Below are positions 1-11,916 of a stretch of DNA of 64,000 nt, piece by piece. The position numbers and the translations under genes are program-made. The notes beneath the pieces are model-generated. The model searched no databases, was not told where the DNA came from, and was given only the letters and a program-made list of their open reading frames with translations. The DNA is from Shiraia sp. slf14. Its lineage: Eukaryota; Ascomycota; Dothideomycetes; Pleosporales; Shiraiaceae. The DNA is taken from positions 331,430 through 395,429 of the forward strand of contig AXZN01000044.1 of NCBI GenBank assembly GCA_000498155.1, written 5' to 3'. Within the stretch, counting starts at the first letter, position 1; each line of letters starts with the position of its first letter.

Positions 1-992
1 CTCCTCCACAGGCCCACTAACCTGACAATCCTCAAGATACCTCCCCCCCTTCCCCTCCCAACACCTCCCCACCGCCGCCCAAACCGTCGTCGCAGCCCCC
101 TGCTCCACACTCTTCATCCCCCTCTGCGCCTCCACACTCGCCTTCCACCCCGCCATCTGCTCTTCGGGAACATGCACTTGCAACCCCGTCCATATCCCCC
201 CTGGATGCAGACTCAGCGCATGCAACCCGCGACTCCCGTACCGCCGCTCAATCTCATTCGCGAAATATATATTCGCTACTTTACTATGCGCATATGCGCG
301 GTTCGCATCGTACTCCACGCCCTCGAGCATCAGGTTCGACATGTCCGGCGCGAAGTACCGGTGGCCCAGCGAGGAGAGTGCGACCACGCGCGAGGCGAAA
401 TCGGGGGTGGAACTAGCCAGCATCGCGGGTTTTAGAAGTTGGAACAGCAGGAAGTGGGCGAGGTGGTTTGTGCCGAATTGCGTTTCGAAGCCGTCGGCTG
501 TGAGGCCTGGCGGGGTGGCCATTACGCCGGCGTTGGTGATGAGGATGTTGAGTTTGCCTTTGCTGGCGGCGAGGAATTCTGATGCGCAGGCGCGGACGGA
601 GCTGAGGGAGTTGAGGTCTAGGTGGAGCAGGGAGACTTGGTCGGGGGAGAGGATGGAGCCTAGGGCAGTGCGTGCTTTGGGGAGGTTGCGTGCTGTCAGG
701 AAGAGTCGGGCTCCTGTGGCTTTTAAGGCGCGCGCGGTTTCGATGCCGATGCCGCTGCTGGTGCCGGTTATGAGGATGTTTTTGGATGTGAGGGTGCCTG
801 GGGATAGTTAGAACAGGAGGAGAGGGTGGGAAGTGTTTGGGAAGGAGGCAGACCTTCGAGTTTGTCGTCTTGGATGATTTGGAGGGCGGTTGGGCGGGCA
901 TCGCCTGGGCCTTGGGGGGTCTTGTGGACTTCTATGTAGCGGGTGAAGGAGGGGGAAGTGTATTCTGACATGTCGAAGGCCGGGAAAGGCAT
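1..992 (-). CDS. Short-chain dehydrogenase/reductase, retinol-dehydrogenase/WWOX-like (C-terminus off window)
   Basis: An SDR reads on the minus strand from the ATG at 992 and runs off the left edge, so the C-terminus is missing. A first exon of about 47 codons joins by an intron near 810-850 to an exon carrying the NAD(P)-binding motif TGTSSGIG, the NAG motif (ITNAGVMA), the catalytic serine region VALSSLGHRYF and the active-site pattern YAHSK (Y-x-x-x-K). This order and spacing are those of fungal retinol-dehydrogenase-like SDRs, which reduce or oxidise small carbonyl or alcohol substrates; the true substrate cannot be told. The exon is very GC-rich at third codon positions, which produces long arginine/proline-rich shadow frames. 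It is divergent from KRR1 and has no obvious link to the PKS clusters. Confidence 0.85.
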
Positions 993-1493
993 GGTGATAT
1001 GTTGTGATTTTTTATGAGGGTTTGAGTTACAGTAAAGAGGCGAAAGTTCGTTGGATTGTGATGACATTTTTTTACCTGAAGAACTGTCTTATTTATACTC
1101 GTTCTATCCTCCACTAGCACTATCTGGTACAGCTTGTATGGTCTCGAGCTATTGAATTAATTGCAGCAGGGCGAAGTCACAGATACCATGATTGCACCAC
1201 TTCTATTCGGTATCTCAGGAACAATGAAGTCATTGTGGCTGCTTATCATCTCGCCTAGATAAAATTGGGCGTAATTTGAAGATTTTCTTCATTACGGACA
1301 AAAGAACGGAGACTTGAGCAGGTTAAGTGATGTTGTTACTCGCTGATATCCAACATGTGGTGTTGCGGCGTAGTGGGACAGGACGGAAATCCGCTGTTAA
1401 CTCCGCAGGTCTTGGCGACGCTAACATGAGTTGTGCAAAAAAGTTCCGTCGCAGAACTCGCTTCAACATCAGCTTGATAACACCGTCGCAACC
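993..1493. promoter_or_regulatory. Divergent intergenic region between the SDR and KRR1
   Basis: About 500 bases with no supportable gene. It must hold the promoters of both flanking genes. I see no clear repeat or RNA gene in it. Confidence 0.5.
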
Positions 1494-2580
1494 ATGCCTT
1501 CCACGCACAAGAAGGACAAGCCTTGGGATACTGATGACATTGATAAATGGAAGGTATGTCAACATGTCTTATGCGCGCATTTCGAGTGGGAATTAACATT
1601 TTGTCCAGATCGAACCTTTCAAACCTGAAGACAATGTCGGCGGCACCTTCACAGACGAGTCGCGCTTTTCTACCCTCTTTCCCAAGTATCGCGAACAGTA
1701 TTTAAAAGGATCGTGGAAGTTTATCACACAAGCGCTTGCGAAACATGGCGTGGGATGCGAGCTCAATTTGGTCGAGGGTTCCATGACCGTTTGGACAACC
1801 CAAAAAACTTTCGATCCAGCTGCAATTCTGAATGCGCGAGATCTTATCAAGCTTCTCGCAAGAAGCGTACCTGCGCCGCAAGCAGTCAAGATTTTGGACG
1901 ATGAAGTAGCCATGGACATTATCAAGATTCGCAATCTGGTACGAAACAAGGATCGCTTTGTTAAGAGGCGGCAGAGAATTCTGGGACCAAATGGATCAAC
2001 GCTCAAGGCTCTGGAACTCCTCACAGAGACGTATCTATTGGTGCAAGGAAACACAGTATCTGCAATGGGCCCATTCAAAGGCCTAAAAACAGTGCGGCGA
2101 ATTATTGAGGACACCATGAACAATATCCACCCAATCTACGCCATTAAAGAGCTCATGATCAAGAAGGAATTAGCCAAGGATCCAGAGCTAGTAAACGAGA
2201 GTTGGGACCGCTTCCTTCCCAACTTCAAGAAGCGATCACTCAGCAAGCGACGAGTACCACACAAGGTTACCGACAAGTCGAAGAAGGTCTACACTCCATT
2301 CCCGCCACCACAAGAGAAGAGCAAGGTCGACTTGCAGATCGAGAGTGGAGAGTACTTTTTGGGCAAACATGCAAAGGAGCGCAAGGCAAAGGAGGAGCGC
2401 GAAGAGAAGATGAAGGAGAAGATGGATGCAAAGAGGAAAGAGAGAATGGCCGAGTACGTAGCTCCAGAAGAAGAGGGAGAGAAGAAGAAAAAGAAGCGGA
2501 AGCGGGAAGAAGGAGAGGAAAAGGACAAGAAGAAAAAGAAGAAGAGCTCATCGAAGGAAGTCAATGGCGATGCAGAGTGA
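1494..2580 (+). CDS. KRR1: KRR1-like small-subunit processome component
   Basis: The ATG at 1494 opens a 20-codon exon (MPSTHKKDKPWDTDDIDKWK), followed by an intron ending in CAG near 1609 and one long exon to the stop at 2580. The protein has the KRR1 pattern: an N-terminal segment IEPFKPEDN, a divergent KH region with ILGPNGSTLKALE, a second stretch AMGPFKGLKTVRRI, then SWDRFLPNFKK and a strongly lysine/glutamate-rich basic tail. KRR1 is a nucleolar protein needed for 18S rRNA maturation and 40S assembly. The length, about 340 residues, is normal for fungi. It is a conserved housekeeping gene that anchors this end of the window as core genome. Confidence 0.95.
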
Positions 2581-2980
2581 ACGATTGCGAGGACCAAGAG
2601 GTCGTTGCTAGATGTCAACACGGCCACGCGCGAATCGTCTGGTGGTACGAGGTGAAAGATGAAGAGAAAGACCAAAAGGCGCGAAGGATGCATTGTACGA
2701 TGATCGCAGCATTTCATGGTGTTCAGGTAAACTATTTACAGCTCAAATACCCAGTTCATAGTGAACTTTTGATACTGCCCATGTCCATTGCCATCGTGCT
2801 TTCTACATCTCTTGACTAAGCAGGCAACTTGGCGCGCTAAATTTAGTATCCCAGTTCAGACATCTCACGTCTCAGCATTGGATGCCATGGCAATTAGGCG
2901 ACATTTCGTTTTTAAGGATTTTGAAAACAATGGGATGGCAACTGATGTTCTGATGATCTTGAATTGTTGTTGGCAGCATA
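2581..2980. other. Intergenic, no gene seen
   Basis: About 400 bases between KRR1 and the SET-domain gene. Open frames here lack recognisable motifs. It probably contains the KRR1 3' end and the promoter of the next gene. Confidence 0.4.
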
Positions 2981-4383
2981 ATGTTTAGCTTTTTGTTTCT
3001 TGTCGTAACCATAGCGTTCTCCACAACAGCTTCCTCGTTTCCCGCTCGCGTAATCCTAGACCATCAGTGCTGGCATGAGCAGGTCTTCCAACAAGTTTAC
3101 CTACAGTCATCACATGACAGAAGAAAAGAGTATGCATCAATAATCTACAACTCATTGCACGACCCGAAAATCTGGCATGCACCATGGTCATATCCACCAA
3201 CATGTACACACATCCTTGAAAGCATCGGCGACAAGCTATGCGTCTACACCGACACATCCTTCGCCCATGGCCGCGGAATATCAATCTTTACAACACCAAA
3301 CCTAGCCGCTCAATACGCTTCTCTACCAGCCTTCCGCAATCCCTCAAGCCTGGATGCCGAAAAGGTCAATATTTTGTCAGGCGCATGGAACGCCACCCCC
3401 ATCCCAGGCAAAGGAATTGGCATGCTTGCATCGAAGCAACTGCACTTCAAAGACCGAATCACAGCATACACGCCCGCCATACTCGCTTACCTCGAAGATG
3501 AACTAAGCACCCTGGAACGTGAGATGTGGTGGAAATTCGCCATTGAGCAATTACCTTCAACAACGAAAAAAGACTTCTTAGGTCTGACATATGTCTTTGG
3601 CGATGAAAGAGTTAGAGTCCAGGATATTGTGAAAGCGAATACATTCCAAGTCGAAGTCGGTGGTGTAAATCATCTCGCCGTCTTCCCTGAAACAAGCCGA
3701 TTGAATCACGCTTGTAATCCAAAGTACATCATCCCAACTCCCGTAATCCTTCCTTTAGTTAGGAAGAAAGAGAAGAAATGGGAACTGGCCAAGAACATAA
3801 ACTAACACTCACAGCGCCCAATACATCATCTCCCCAGACCTCCTCACCCACTTCGTCCACGCAACCCGCCCCATCGCACCAGGCGAAGAAATCACCATAT
3901 CATGTACTTACTCCCTCCCCCTCCCCTTCCCTCTCTATAAACCCCCCCACTAACACCCAACCAGATACCTCCCCCCTGGAACACACCTCTCATCGGCAAT
4001 CCCACCTCCAATCCGGCTTCCACTTCACCTGCACCTGCCCGCGCTGCACCAACCCCCAATCCGACACCACCCTCACCCACATGCTCTCCCTACAATCCGC
4101 CCTGAACGACTGGTCTCCTACATCCAAAGGCTCACCCGCACTCGCCGACGAATTGCTGGAATTGTATCGCGCAGAGGGGTTGGAAGGGTTCATGGATATT
4201 CCGTATGGGTTTGCGGCGCTGGCGTATAATGCGGCGGGGAGGAGTGAGGAGGCGGTGGGGTTTGCGGAGAAGGCGAGGGAGGCGATTTTGTTGAAGGATG
4301 GGGTTTGGGCGCCGAACCTACAGGTTTGGGAGATATTGTTAAAAGATGTGAAGGGGCATTGGAGTTTTGGGAGGAGGGTTTGA
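2981..4383 (+). CDS. SET-domain protein with N-terminal signal-like segment
   Basis: Three exons fit: 2981 to about 3727, about 3820-3901, and about 3963-4383. The joined frame gives SRLNHACNP, then HATRPIAPGEEITISY, then a cysteine-rich segment FTCTCPRCTN. These are the SET NHxCxPN box, the GEEITISY motif and a post-SET-like CxCxxC, as in SMYD/SET5-like lysine methyltransferases. A helical repeat-like C-terminus follows. The first 20 residues (FSFLFLVVTIAFSTTASS) look like a signal peptide or membrane anchor, unusual for an enzyme acting on histones or cytosolic proteins. It could instead be a wrongly chosen start, but no better ATG lies in frame before conserved sequence. Substrate unknown. 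Confidence 0.8.
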
Positions 4384-6031
4384 GGGTGGGGATTGGGTGC
4401 TGTGGGGCTGGGTGGTACTAGAGATTGTGGTTATATTGTGTGAGATATTTGCGATGTTGTATGTTCGAAGTGTACGAAATACCTATAAGTAGGGGTCTAG
4501 CTGTCAATAGATGTCTCGAAAGGTGCTTTTCACATAGGTGCTAAAGGAGCACAGTGACTGCTTTAAAGTACATGCCTACCGAACATCGCGAAGCATCATC
4601 ACTACAGAATTACCTCTCATACCAGAATTCATTCATGCGTACACTTGCTCTCCCAAACCCACAAAATTAAATTCACATAAGCCTGGACGCTTATCTCACC
4701 CTTCAAATCTGCCAAAACCTCCTTTTTCGCATGACGTGGTCATCAAAACATATCTGCTTCGCCGACGATCCAGACGGATAACAGCTGGCCGGAATTAGTT
4801 GCATTTGCTAACATGTCCCAAAGCAAACGGTGCGCAAACCTCGCCGAAGCACCAACTCCAAGATATTAGTTGACTGGCAATTAGCTCCATCGACCAAAAC
4901 TGACCAAATGCAGTAATCCAATTCCCACGATGGTGCACGGTAACTGTTCACACGACATCCGCGTCACGCCCTGCAAATTCTGCATGTAACCTAAACTTTT
5001 CGATCGCGGTATCTACGATTGACGGTTTGGTCAGAAAAGCGGTCTCGCCCAATAGCGCGGATTTGCTTCTTTGCGCCTTGCAGCCAGTTCCAGTCTCGTA
5101 CGAAATGCTCGGGCGACTTTTGATGACACGCGCTGGTCGACTCGTCAAATATCCATCACGTCCTCATCTAAGAAGTAGACGAACGTTGGCATCTGAAACA
5201 GGGTGCCTAGATTTATACAGGGCTTATGGAGGCCACTTCGCCGATGTCCGCCCAAGGAAACCTCTGGATTCCAAGTATCCGCGAAAATCAGGTCATATTG
5301 TTGGATTAAGGTTTGGAAAGCCCTGCGTGTGACGTTGCCAAGGTTGGGGTGCTAGGCTGCATCTAGGCAACGAGAGTGTTTTTGGGTTGGAGTTTTTGAG
5401 ACTTTCGAAATAACGAGTATTTAGCTAAAAGACGGCTCGGGCAGCTGGGACGGGGGACAGAGCCGTCTTCCGCGCTATGTTTAATTTTTAGCGGACGCCA
5501 CCTTCCTCGACCCTTTTTACTCCTGTTCTGATTCGAGACCGCATCTATAGGTCGGAGGGGGTCGATGTGAAGGGAATGATAGGATGGAAGGGTTTTGTTG
5601 GTTGCATGCCAGGTACGAAGTCTACCTTGATTAATGTATCCATGCCCAACTGGCATTGAGCTAAGGCGATCGACCCTGCGTCGAACTGTGATGTTTTTGG
5701 TTATTTGTTACTTAGTACCTGGCTAGTCAACGACTAAAGGCGCGCACCGTCCGCTATAATCTAGTGGCTGCCTTATGCTAAGGCTGGCTGTCAACAAGGA
5801 GATGGCGCGTCAACCCAATCGGCGACTGACCCGCAAAGCCTATCGTAGTAAATGATCTGCTCTGTAAGACTTGCTTTCTCCGGTGGTCTTCGTACGAAGT
5901 CTATCCCATGAACGTTGCTAGAAGCATCAGAGCCTAGAACGGAGAACGCCATAAGATGTATCAACTGCCCTGTCGCCGCCCATACGGCTCTATCCTCCAC
6001 TTCAACCCCGGATCAGGACCGACTTGACACC
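4384..6031. other. Long intergenic stretch, no gene supported
   Basis: About 1.65 kb without a convincing gene. The frames at 4538-4798, 5027-5332 and 5363-5656 are short and show no family motif. The end nearest 6032 should contain the promoter of the membrane-protein gene. Confidence 0.4.
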
Positions 6032-7452
6032 ATGTCTACCAGCCTGCATGGATTCACACAGGGAACCGTTCTCGCAGTAGCTTACAGCATGCTTGTGCTG
6101 ACAACTACGGTCTTTTTCGTCAGAGTCGCGCTCAATTTTCGGATCCCAAAAGCCCTCGCGATTTCAGACTATTTCCTATTTGCAGCTTTCGTTTTCCATA
6201 TCGCAATGTGCTCGTTATACATTGCTGTTTCGCCGTATATGAAAAGGGTATATGAGGTTGTTGATGGCGAGGTGGAGCAATACACAGGATATGCAAGAGA
6301 TTTAATCATCATGCCGAAGATGGTTCTTGCCACGTACTGCTTGTACTTGATGACTCTCTGGAGTGTCAAGCTTTCCTTGCTCTTCTTATATCGAAAGTTT
6401 ATAGTGGGAATATCCTGGAGATACACTATTTTCTGGTGGATAACTATGGGGACCTGTGTTCTGGTATGTTGCAATGTGCCAACATGAGAAGTCCTTGAGA
6501 ATTAACTGACAATTGTACAGACCCAAGTCGGCAATTACGTTCTTTTGTTACGGTCATGCGGTACTATATCCGGGTTTTGGAAAGGTGGATGTGTAAGTGT
6601 TATGCCGTAATATTTCGAGTTTGTCACTAATTCGCTCCATCAGACAGGCAGGAGTCGACAGGAGGCACAGCTCGCCAGCCTATACTACACATTAGCAGTG
6701 GACACATTGACGAACATCATGAGTAAGTCATTGTCAAAATGACTAAAGCATCTCGCTAGAAGACTAATGTTCTTGCAGTCATGGCCCTCCCAATTGGGCT
6801 CACGTGGGGGCTAAACATTCAGCTCAAAAAGAAGGTTGCAATTCTCACGCTTTTCGCAAGCGGGCTCGTTTGTATTGTGTTTGCATGCGTCCGGACTGCT
6901 GAGGTTGGCATCCAGGCAGCGAAGCCTGAGGCATATGGCCAGCCCCTAGATGGTACGACTCTCGCAGTCTGGGGAATGATCGAATGCTCCATTGGTAAGC
7001 CTTTTTCAACGACATCTGGTGATTGTTTTTAGAAGAAGGGATGAAATGCTAACTGCTTTTCAGCTGTTATTATCGGAAGCTGTCCTGCATTCGCAGTGTT
7101 GTTGAATGCCTCACGAGAAAATATTATGTACGAATCGTGTGATTATCGAGACTTCGCGCGAAACGATATCGAAGACGGGAGTTCCAGGGCAATGGGGCTA
7201 AAAACAATTGGAAGCACGGATACGCAACAGAATCTCCAGAGTCGATTTAATGATTCTGGTTTGACGAGTGTATATGTCAGCAGGGAACGGGTCAGCATGA
7301 GCTGCAATGGAAGAGTAATCTCTATTATGTTACCGTCTGAAAAAAGCATTGCAAGTACTTGTCGAGAAAGTACTTCAGCATCTAGTAAGGAATCCACCAC
7401 GGAGACTATAGTAGCTCAGGTAGATGTCCAAAATAGACAAATGATTCCTTAA
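6032..7452 (+). CDS. SAT4/rhodopsin-like seven-helix integral membrane protein
   Basis: The ATG at 6032 opens a multi-exon gene (introns near 6465-6520, 6593-6645, 6725-6778 and 6994-7062). The product is rich in hydrophobic helices, with an extracellular-type N-terminus, the SVKLSLLFLYRKF segment, an intracellular TQVGNY join and later helices such as LPIGLTWGLN and LFASGLVCIVFACVRT. This is the pattern of the fungal rhodopsin-domain/SAT4 family, to which PTH11-like receptors are related. The tail after about 7100 is polar and serine-rich. Ligand and role are unknown; nearby genes do not help. A second member of the family lies at 55411-56580. Confidence 0.75.
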
Positions 7453-7677
7453 TTGTGTTCACATTCCGTCTTGACGTTCTTATATAGTCGCTCTTGGGTT
7501 AATTTTCCATGTCGTCGTGACGATGTTGTTAAGTAGGAAGTGTGATGTGAGGTCAATTATGGCAATGACCCGATTGCAGCTTAGTTTCACACGTGAACAC
7601 GCGTCTGCTTTTCGCGACAACTTCACAGCTTCGATTCGACATGACCACATCGCTTCCCAACATTCATCGTCACCACA

Positions 7678-8813
7678 ATGAGTAAATTAAATATCGAACA
7701 AGCTCTCACAGGGCTGATTCCAACCCTCAATGGCCCCCTCCCACCAGAATTAATCGAACTCGCCCTTTCCCTCCTCGCGCGCTCACGCAGCGTCGCAAAC
7801 TCGCTCAAACCAGACGAAGAAATCGCACGCCCATATGCATGTGCCCAACTCGCATGCGAAAGGTACAACAACTCAACACATAAGATGGAAATCAAAATCA
7901 ATGCGCTTACAAATATCTCAGACTCAAAACCCGCCTCAACCTCCCCTCCATAACCCCCCGCCCCCCATGCCCCCCTCGCATCTACAAAAAGCTCTACACC
8001 TACCTAAGCAGCGCCCTCCCCTCCTCAACATCCACCCGCGAACCACAAACACCGAGCAAAAAGTCACAACCCCCCACCCCCTCACGCAACACGCCCAAAA
8101 CCCCCCTCAGCACCACCACGCGCACACCCCGCCGCCTCGACGCCGCAAGCGCCAACGTCCCGGAATGGGTCATGCCTGGTATACGCCTACTACTAAAGGC
8201 CTTCGACTTCCCCAGCGCCGCGCCGAATATCTTCACGGGCGTGGAGTCGACTTTACCGCTTCTTGCGCGCATGTCTGCGGCGAGCGCGGAGACGCCTAGT
8301 AAACGTGCAAGAAGAGGTGGTATAACAACGAGTGCGGCTTCACTTACTGATACCCGGATTCTCGCGCTGATTGCTGTGGTGTTTCTCTATGTGTTTACGA
8401 AGATGAGGGATGAGGAGGTTACGCCTGAGCAGTATAACGAGTGGCGGGAGAGGGCGGCGAAGGCGCTGCTTGAACTTCCGGCTGGCAAGGATGTGACGTA
8501 TGGCGATTTGGCGGGGGAGATTGAGGAGTTGTTGCCGTTGGCGCAGTCGGAGGGGTGGTTGCGGATGGAGTGGTTTTTGAACGTTGTGCCGGAGGATCAG
8601 GGGGATGCGATGGAGGGTGTGGAGAGTACGGGTGAGGTGAATGGTGCTGCGAAACAACAGAGTCGGGGGATAAAGCCTAGTGGAAGCGAGTATATTGGTT
8701 TGGGGACGATGATGCAGGATGCGACTGATTATCTGGGGGAGAGGCAGATGGAAGATTATATGAGGTGGAAGGATGAAGTTATGAAGCGTGTGCAGGAAAT
8801 TGAGGCGACATAG
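7678..8813 (+). CDS. ORC6: Origin recognition complex subunit 6
   Basis: The first exon starts at ATG 7678 and ends after CER near 7862. An intron of about 58 bases leads to the frame RLKTRLNLP, which continues to 8813. The N-terminal helical region (IEQALTGLIPTL, PPELIELALSLLARSRS, ARPYACAQLACER) matches the first cyclin-like domain of fungal ORC6. It is followed by a proline/threonine-rich linker, with TPSKK and TPSRNTPKTP sites that could be CDK targets, and a second helical domain with WVMPGIRLLLKAFDFPSAAPNIFTGVES. ORC6 is part of the complex that marks replication origins. The length, about 355-360 residues, is plausible. It is an ordinary core gene. Confidence 0.85.
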
Positions 8814-9106
8814 CCATGCTTAAATATTGAATATGTATAGATATTGAGATCAAAAGTTTCAGATCTCAGATCGCGCCTGTTCTGGCTATTCGCCAAATGC
8901 TCGTTTCGAATCCACAACTTGACCAGTAGTTGCTCAAGTCCTCATTGCATCATCCTGGTCCCTTTCGTTGGCCGGCGCAATCTGATGCGCGTGAATAGGA
9001 TATCTGATCCCCATAGGCCAGCTCTCTCTTCCTATCTGCCGTAGACGGCAGAACCGCGATGCTTCTGTGTCCTTAGACCATGATTATTTGCCTAACTCAT
9101 GTTACC

Positions 9107-10046
9107 TCACAGGTATTCCTTCTTCTTTCCAGTCCTTGTGTACTGGTTCAAGTGCCACTCCACATCTCCCTCCTTATTATCCAATGTGCCAGCGCGAATC
9201 TCAAACAACCTCATACTCATTCGCGGTCCGACTTCTGCGAGCTCAACGGATTGGTATCCAGTTTTGACGAAAACGTGGTGCCGCACTTCGATGGTATCTT
9301 CGATGTTCTTGAATCTGAGCTATGGTTAGAAATTTCTTCATGCACATAGAATTGAATGCGACTTACGTAACAACTCGGTTTCCAACCTTGGCTGTGCCTT
9401 CTCGAGGTGGGAAGAGGTGCTTCAAGATCTGCACAACTCTTTGACCAAGCTTTGTGGAGAATCCTTCAAAGATCAGGTGTGGGTAGCTTTCTGATACAGT
9501 TCCCCTCGCGCTGTTGGGAATATCCGCCCTCAAAACCACATTGTGTAATGAAAAGCTGGCAGTTGGTCCATGGGGAAAGTGGCTCACAGTCAGCGCTGTG
9601 GGTGTACCACGATGTTCATGCAGTAAGATAATGTCGCTCAGTCCTGAACTCTGCGCGCTCGACACAAGATTGTTGAGAATGAGGTTTCCTCGATTCAGTC
9701 GTATGCTCGTTGGTAGCAGTAATCGAATTTCCTTTGCGAATGTGCCTAATCTTGAACTCGGGTCTCTTGATGTGGTAACGAGAATTCTGGGATCCACTAC
9801 ACCACTCAATTGTGCGTACTCATCATCGAGGCCTAGTTCTTCTTCTACTGTTCTATCGGCGCGAGTCTCATCGTACTTGTAATCTTGCCGTAAGCTCTCG
9901 TCTTCGGCCACATCTTTACTGAGAGGTTTTCCTGAGGCGAGCGAAGCCTTGAGAGCAGCGCGTTTGCTGGCGAGCTCAGCGTCGCGAAGTGTAAGAGCGC
10001 GCCGATAGAGATAATCGCGACGCTCGCGGGCTTGTTTGCGTATCAT
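9107..10046 (-). CDS. IMP4: U3 snoRNP protein IMP4 (Brix domain)
   Basis: The minus-strand start at 10046 gives MIRKQARERRDYLYRRA, the conserved IMP4 N-terminus. The Brix domain follows with ILVTTSRDPSSRL, LLLPTSIRLNRGN and LTVSHFPHGPTASFSLHNVV. An intron near 9322-9366 joins the last exon (FKNIEDTIEVRHHVFVKTGY to EWHLNQYTRTGKKKEYL), ending at 9107. IMP4 acts with IMP3 and MPP10 in the small-subunit processome to help U3 snoRNA pair with pre-rRNA. The length, close to 300 residues, is typical. It is a second ribosome-biogenesis gene near KRR1, consistent with a conserved chromosomal segment. Confidence 0.93.
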
Positions 10047-10480
10047 TGTAGGTTTGTTCAGCTATGTCAAATGTGGTATGGACAGCCAGAGAGATCTCCT
10101 CAAATTTGTGAGAGTCAATATGTTGAAAAAGGGTGAGATAGTTGTGGTGATAGGAAGTTGGTGTTGCGGTATGAAAGTCGGCTAGTAGCAACTTGGAGAT
10201 GTGATGTCGAAATTTTGGCGGAGCATGCACGAGCCACACTTTATCGATAACGCACTTGCACGCACCAATCACACATCGACGGACTTCCGCACTACAACTG
10301 CTCTTACGATACGAAGTACTCCACACATTGACAACGACATTGATTTTGGTATTCACACAATAACTCAGGCTATTTTGATGCTACTGGGTTACTCAAATTT
10401 CCACTTGTACAACAAACTCTTCCTAGAAATCCCTGCTCTGCGTAAATTGATTTCAAACGCCCACTGTTTTCATATGCATT
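10047..10480. other. Intergenic, no gene seen
   Basis: About 430 bases between the start of IMP4 and the end of the secreted-protein gene; both genes are on the minus strand. The IMP4 promoter should lie here. A plus-strand open frame (10201-10584) shows no motif. Confidence 0.4.
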
Positions 10481-11259
10481 TCATATGCCTTCCCGCTCGC
10501 ATCCAACGATGCACTCTGAACTCCAGCACTTGTAGTCAGAGATGTATCTGTCTGGGTGAAAGGTCCCGTTTTGTCGGCCCTTGATTGTGGCCACCAGATC
10601 ATGTATTTCGTGGTAGAAAAATATGCGTCGCCTACAGCATGTCAACTGTTGTTCTGCTCTTGGGTCTTGATCAGCTTCAATGATATGCGGTTCTTACCTG
10701 TAAAACTTGCACCAACACCCTTCGCGGACATCATAGACTGTCGGATGATAAGGTTTGCCCGAGCGCGAGAAACTTCTATATATCCTTTCGGGATACTCGC
10801 CCTCGTCTACCAGTTGATGCCAGCTTGTATCGATGGCCCTCACGGAGCCACAATCATGGAAAGGTGGAGAGACCCAGCACATGTAAAATGCCGGGTAGTA
10901 GCCAGGGAAAACGTCATCGAATCTTCCTTTAGTTGGACCATGAAATTCCCCAATCCTGATACCCAAACCCTTCGGAGCATCGCTGCATCGTTGTCAGTCG
11001 GTATACAAGTCTGTCGTAACAACAACACTCACGCCCAGAATTGGCAGGCATAATGGTCATATATCTCGTAGCTTTCGGGTTGAATATACTTGCGGTTGCC
11101 TTTCGCAGCAATTTCCTTTATGTTTCCGTAACCATAGTCAATAATTGGGAAATCTTTTTCAGGAATGCTGACGATACCAGCGGGAGACCAGGGTGCAGGT
11201 GCAGCGAGAGTTGTTATGGCTGTAGTGGAAAATACAGCAAGAAGGGTGAGCAATATCAT
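10481..11259 (-). CDS. Small secreted cysteine-containing protein, unknown
   Basis: The start at 11259 gives a clear signal peptide (MILLTLLAVFSTTAITTLAAP). The first exon ends after ACQFWA near 11030; a second runs from about 10980 to 10697 and ends in GCWCKFYR; a short third exon ends at the stop at 10481 and contains DYKCWSSECIVGC. The mature protein would be about 190 residues with at least eight cysteines and many aromatic residues. I do not recognise the family. It could be a secreted effector-like or cell-wall protein. It resembles the gene at 13478-13924 in having a signal peptide and a cysteine-aromatic box (Cys-x-Cys-[QK]-Phe) at an exon end. Confidence 0.65.
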
Positions 11260-11916
11260 GTTTCGCCGTAGGTGTTGAGTGGTTATAGATTTCGGGTAAC
11301 TGTCAAGTAGAAGAGCTGAGATGGCTATAGTTGATATGAGGAGTAGTACATGGCTGTAAGTATTGAAAGAGATGAGATGGCTGTGTGGGTTGGTAGAGTT
11401 CAGGTGGTCAATGGGAGGCGGGGCGCTTAAATACCAGACTCGCTATCTCTTCATCGCTACCACTCAAAGTCACTACCCTTATTTTTCACATTCCTGGTAC
11501 GCTAGAGACCCTCGGAGTTGAATAGTAGATATGAGGATTGGATGTGAGGGATATCATGAGTGCGGGCTGATGAAAGGAAAACTCATGACTTGCATTCAAC
11601 TTGCCTTCATGACCTTCCGACTTGGGATGCATGCATAGTGCGAGGAGCTCTGGCGATATCTATCTTCCTTACATAGTGAAAGAAGCCTTTCCATACCGTG
11701 TGCACTATGATGCCGTCCAAGAACTCGATAGGAGTGAATTGGTGACAATGAAGTGAAAGGAGATGAGCCCCGCCATGTTCGCACTGATGTTAAGGACTGC
11801 GCGCACGGCAAGTCCAACACTTGCCCCTGTGCGCACCAACTGACCCTTTCAACTTAGGCAGCATAGTAGCCTACATGCAATCTTTTGTTGTCGATCGATC
11901 ACTGTTAAGAAACACC
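11260..11916. promoter_or_regulatory. Divergent intergenic region between two secreted-protein genes
   Basis: About 650 bases without a supportable gene. It should contain both divergent promoters. No strong repeat was seen. Confidence 0.4.

Noticed and set aside
1..901. Long arginine/proline-rich frames overlapping the first SDR
   Set aside because: They are shadows produced by GC-rich third codon positions; the SDR frame carries the real motifs.
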